This document shows, one piece after another, positions 59,365 to 61,841 of a stretch of DNA of 61,841 nucleotides (within the stretch, counting starts at the first letter, position 1; each line of letters starts with the position of its first letter). Below the pieces are notes generated by a model. It was not told where the DNA came from. It searched no databases and worked only from the letters and a program-made list of their open reading frames with translations. The position numbers were made by a program, and so were the translations under genes. Source of the stretch: Acidimicrobiales bacterium. GTDB taxonomy: Bacteria > Actinomycetota > Acidimicrobiia > Acidimicrobiales > MedAcidi-G1. The stretch covers positions 1 through 61,841 of the forward strand of contig JAQWTI010000030.1 in assembly GCA_029242745.1 (NCBI GenBank), written 5' to 3'.

Positions 59365-60407
59365 AGATGCGAACCGCCATACAGCTCACTGCCGAGACCG
59401 GGCTTTGGCCAGACCTCGTGGAGTGGGTAGCAGAGGCAGAACGACTAGGCGTTGACCACTGCTGGGTCGCCGAAGCATGGGGTGGAGACGCTGCGACACC
59501 CATTGCCGGCCTTTCCCAGCACGTCGACCGAATGACATTTGGTTCGGGCGTGTTTCAGGTCGGAGCCCGTTCAGCGGCTAACACCGCCATGACCGCCCTA
59601 ACCCTGCAACGCATCACTAATGACCGGTTCTCCCTCGGGCTTGGAGCCTCAGGGCCTCAGGTAGTTGAAGGTCTACACGGTGTTGCCTTCGCCCGACCTC
59701 TAACCCGCATGAGGGAAACCATCGAGGTGGTCCGCATGGCCGAAGCCGGTGAACGATTAGCACTGAATGGCGAAGAAGTCCGCCTACCTCTCCCCGGCGG
59801 CGAAGGAAAAACTCTCCGGCTTTCCCTACAACCAAGTGACCAACCCCTGCCGATCTACATCGCTTCGCTGTCACCAAGGATGCTGGCTCTCACCGGCGAA
59901 GTGGCCGACGGCTGGCTCGGAACTAGTTTCGTACCCGAGGGGTCGGCATCATCGTTTAAGGCGCTGGCCACCGGCGCAGAGCGGTCTGGCCGGACACTTG
60001 CTGACCTGGATCTCTGCCAGGGCGCCGAAGTGGCCTTTGCCCGCGATGACCAAGAGCTAGAAGCCATGGTCCACCATCGGCGGGCCGGCCTAGCATTCAG
60101 CCTTGGGGGAATGGGTTCTGCCGATACAAACTTCTACAATCAGGCCTATGCCCGTCAGGGCTTTGAAGAGGTGGCTGCCGAATCTCAACGGCTCTGGCTA
60201 GCGGGTAACCGGAAGGGTGCAGCAGCCGTCATCCCCGATGAGATGGTCCTGGCAACCACTCTGCTGGGAACCACGGACTCCGTTGCCGAACGTCTAAAAG
60301 TTTGGAGCGATACCGGCATAACCCATATACGTCTGTACCCCGCTGGCACCACACTAGAAGCACGACTCGAAACTCTCGGCCGAGTACTAGACCTCATTCC
60401 AGACTGA
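59361..60407 (+). CDS. LLM-class flavin/F420-dependent oxidoreductase
   Basis: A 348-residue luciferase-like monooxygenase-family protein with a TIM barrel. It has GVDHCWVAEAWGGDAATPIAG, SGVFQVGARSAANTAMTAL, and LGLGASGPQVVEGLHG, a combination common in F420-dependent actinobacterial members. Cofactor (FMN or F420) is not certain. ATG at 59361 overlaps a small upstream frame by ATGA; an ATG two codons in is an alternative. It is followed by an F420-type nitroreductase-like gene, which supports a coenzyme F420 context. Confidence 0.9.
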   Translation: MKMRTAIQLTAETGLWPDLVEWVAEAERLGVDHCWVAEAWGGDAATPIAGLSQHVDRMTFGSGVFQVGARSAANTAMTALTLQRITNDRFSLGLGASGPQVVEGLHGVAFARPLTRMRETIEVVRMAEAGERLALNGEEVRLPLPGGEGKTLRLSLQPSDQPLPIYIASLSPRMLALTGEVADGWLGTSFVPEGSASSFKALATGAERSGRTLADLDLCQGAEVAFARDDQELEAMVHHRRAGLAFSLGGMGSADTNFYNQAYARQGFEEVAAESQRLWLAGNRKGAAAVIPDEMVLATTLLGTTDSVAERLKVWSDTGITHIRLYPAGTTLEARLETLGRVLDLIPD

Positions 60408-60457
60408 TCTGATACCCACTAGGTCCTTGATGGGGCTCTGGTCCTAAGATCAAGGTC

Positions 60458-60889
60458 ATGAGTGATGACCTATACGCACCGAGCCCGTGGGAACCCGTCG
60501 CTGACCACGTTGCCCGCTACCTATCCACCAATGGTGACGATGGCTTTGAATTCAACGGGGCGGAATGCGTTATTTTGACCACGCTCGGGCGTAAGTCCGG
60601 CAAGGTACGCCGGTCGCCGCTGGTCCGAGTCCACGACGGTGAGAACTACCTCGTTGTCGCCTCGATGGGTGGCGCACCAAAAAATCCAACTTGGTACCTC
60701 AACTTGGCTGCTAACCCTGAAGTCACCATTCAAGACCGAGCGGAAATCCATGAACTACTAGCTCGGACCCTTTCTCCTGAGGAGAAAGCCGAGAGTTGGC
60801 CCGTCGCTCTGGCGGCGTGGCCTGATTATGCCGAGTATCAGAGACTCACTGACCGCGACATACCGCTAGTAGTCTGTGAACCGCGCTGA
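60458..60889 (+). CDS. DDN-like deazaflavin (F420)-dependent reductase
   Basis: A 143-residue split-barrel protein of the deazaflavin-dependent nitroreductase family: ILTTLGRKSGKVRRSPLVRV, NYLVVASMGGAPKNPTWYLNL and NPEVTIQDR are the family signatures. Members use reduced F420 on quinones or unknown substrates. TAAGAT lies seven nt before the ATG, and AAGGTC could also serve as ribosome site. It converges on the CoA-binding protein gene. Confidence 0.93.
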   Translation: MSDDLYAPSPWEPVADHVARYLSTNGDDGFEFNGAECVILTTLGRKSGKVRRSPLVRVHDGENYLVVASMGGAPKNPTWYLNLAANPEVTIQDRAEIHELLARTLSPEEKAESWPVALAAWPDYAEYQRLTDRDIPLVVCEPR

Positions 60890-60910
60890 TCTCCGGGGAC
60901 CTGCTGGCCA

Positions 60911-61411
60911 TCAGCATCTGTCTCGATTCCTCCTCGAATCAATAACACCGGTGTCAAAACCGGCCAGGTGAAGGTCACCGTAGAACCGGGCATGCTCCAC
61001 CTTGAGGCAACGGTCCATCACCAAGTCCATACCAGCATCGAGAACCGTCCGGGCGGCCTCGGCGCTCCACAAACCGAACTGGGTCCAGAACACTCGAGCA
61101 CCTACGGCCACCGCCTCATTAGCCACCGCCGGTACATCATCCAACCTACGAAACACGTTGACGCAGTCGGGAACCACTGGCAAGTCAGCCAATGAGGGAA
61201 CACAAGGTCTCCCCAGAATTCTCTCAACCGTCGGATTCACAAAGTAAACCTCGTAGTCGGTAGCCAACAAATAGGTAGCCACAAAGTTGCTTGGTCGGGC
61301 TGGGTTAGCCGAAACCCCCACCATTGCGACCGTTTGCATACTGGCTAGTAGACGCCGGCGGGCTGTGTCCGAAGGGACGGTCCAACCCGCTATCGGTACA
61401 GATTCAGTCAT
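60911..61411 (-). CDS. CoA-binding domain protein (YccU type)
   Basis: A 166-residue protein consisting of one CoA-binding Rossmann domain: TVAMVGVSANPARPSNFVA, YEVYFVNPTVERILGRPC, and FWTQFGLWSAEAA. Stand-alone members have no firmly established role. It overlaps the metY-like gene by ATGA, so it is translated with it. Confidence 0.9.
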   Translation of the reverse strand: MTESVPIAGWTVPSDTARRRLLASMQTVAMVGVSANPARPSNFVATYLLATDYEVYFVNPTVERILGRPCVPSLADLPVVPDCVNVFRRLDDVPAVANEAVAVGARVFWTQFGLWSAEAARTVLDAGMDLVMDRCLKVEHARFYGDLHLAGFDTGVIDSRRNRDRC

Positions 61412-61841
61412 CGGAAATCACCAGTCAATGCTTGATCCAAGTCCCAGAGAATGTCCTCCACGTCTTCTAAGCCAACCGACAGCCGCACCATGTCAGCAGC
61501 GATACCACCTGCCGCCATAGCTTCGTCAGACAACTGCTGGTGAGTGGTCGAACCTGGATGGATAACCAGGGTACGTGCGTCGCCCACGTTGGCGAGATGG
61601 CTCACCAACTGCAGTCGTTCGATAAAGTCCGCGCCGGCTGAGCGGCCACCCGCCCCTTGGTCAGCCACCCCAAACGTAAATATCGCACCTGGACCCTCAG
61701 GTAAATACCGGTCGGCAAGTGCTCGATAGGGGGATTCCTCCAGACCAGCCCAAGCCACCCACGAAACAGCTCGATGTTCATTCAGAAACTCAGCGACAAT
61801 GCGAGTGTTCGCTACGTGCTCGACCATCCGCTGGGGCAGGG
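61408..61841 (-). CDS. metY: O-acetylhomoserine sulfhydrylase-like PLP enzyme, C-terminal part (cut by window edge)
   Basis: The last ~144 residues of a Cys/Met-metabolism PLP enzyme. Visible segments are LPQRMVEHVANT, SWVAWAGLEESPYRALADRY, GAIFTFGVAD, SHLANVGDARTLVIHPGSTT and the C-terminal VRLSVGLEDVEDILWDLDQAL. The match is to the O-acetylhomoserine aminocarboxypropyltransferase (MetY) group, which makes homocysteine by direct sulfhydrylation. The N-terminus and the PLP lysine are outside the window, so the exact subgroup is not certain. Confidence 0.87.
   Translation of the reverse strand, partial: LPQRMVEHVANTRIVAEFLNEHRAVSWVAWAGLEESPYRALADRYLPEGPGAIFTFGVADQGAGGRSAGADFIERLQLVSHLANVGDARTLVIHPGSTTHQQLSDEAMAAGGIAADMVRLSVGLEDVEDILWDLDQALTGDFR

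Noticed and set aside
1..61841. CRISPR arrays, insertion sequences, prophage or toxin-antitoxin genes
   Set aside because: No regularly spaced repeats, transposase, integrase or toxin-like genes were found on reading both strands.

Overview
The window reads as a chromosomal segment of a streamlined, probably marine, actinobacterium of the Acidimicrobiia type. This is inference. It rests on moderately high G+C (by eye, not counted), coproporphyrin-type ferrochelatase with a Cys-rich tail, type 1c methionine aminopeptidase with a Pro-rich extension, many CoA-dependent lipid-catabolism genes, F420-type oxidoreductases, frequent GTG starts, and TANNNT boxes sitting 6-8 nt before the start codon. 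No phage, IS element or CRISPR array was seen. Both ends cut a gene: moaA on the left and a metY-like gene on the right.

Layout. 1-6.4 kb, mostly minus: moaA-moeA-plsY, an FmdB zinc-ribbon protein, uppP, and the tldD-pmbA peptidase pair. 6.4-12.5 kb: FlK-like thioesterase, PAP2 protein, dxs, nfuA, crotonase, ferrochelatase and a small unknown. 12.6-20.1 kb is a genome-maintenance block: parC-parE-recB-like nuclease, an orphan ParA coupled to a small membrane protein, and mutM. 20.1-27.1 kb: DUF3048 protein, map, MaoC, CDF metal transporter, SGNH hydrolase, SDR and EamA transporter. 27.4-31.9 kb is a branched-chain amino acid operon, leuB-ilvE-cimA plus an aquaporin, preceded by what looks like a leader-peptide attenuator. 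31.9-45.8 kb: greA, hydrolases, a membrane protein with an Hsp70-like remnant, LysR plus acyl-CoA carboxyltransferase, gltA, and a run of acyl-CoA catabolism genes. 45.8-50.1 kb: ribokinase with nucleoside hydrolase, and an ETF beta/alpha fusion. 50.1-54.7 kb: DUF2237, a decayed arsC-type phosphatase, typA, an unknown and an SDR. 55.4-58.2 kb is a small island-like segment holding an orphan C5 DNA methyltransferase and an SDR, between tRNA-Val and a degenerate copy of its 3' half. 58.2-61.8 kb: a membrane protein, tRNA-Cys, LLM and DDN-type flavin/F420 oxidoreductases, a CoA-binding protein and metY.

Packing is very tight. Convergent genes are often under 25 nt apart (0 nt at 50129/50130), and many same-strand pairs overlap by ATGA or TGATG. 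Two signals stand out. One is the leuB leader: an 11-codon ORF ending in Ile-Val-Ile-Leu, then a hairpin and a U-tract terminator. The other is the repeated TANNNT-N6-start pattern, which implies that many transcription units are leaderless.
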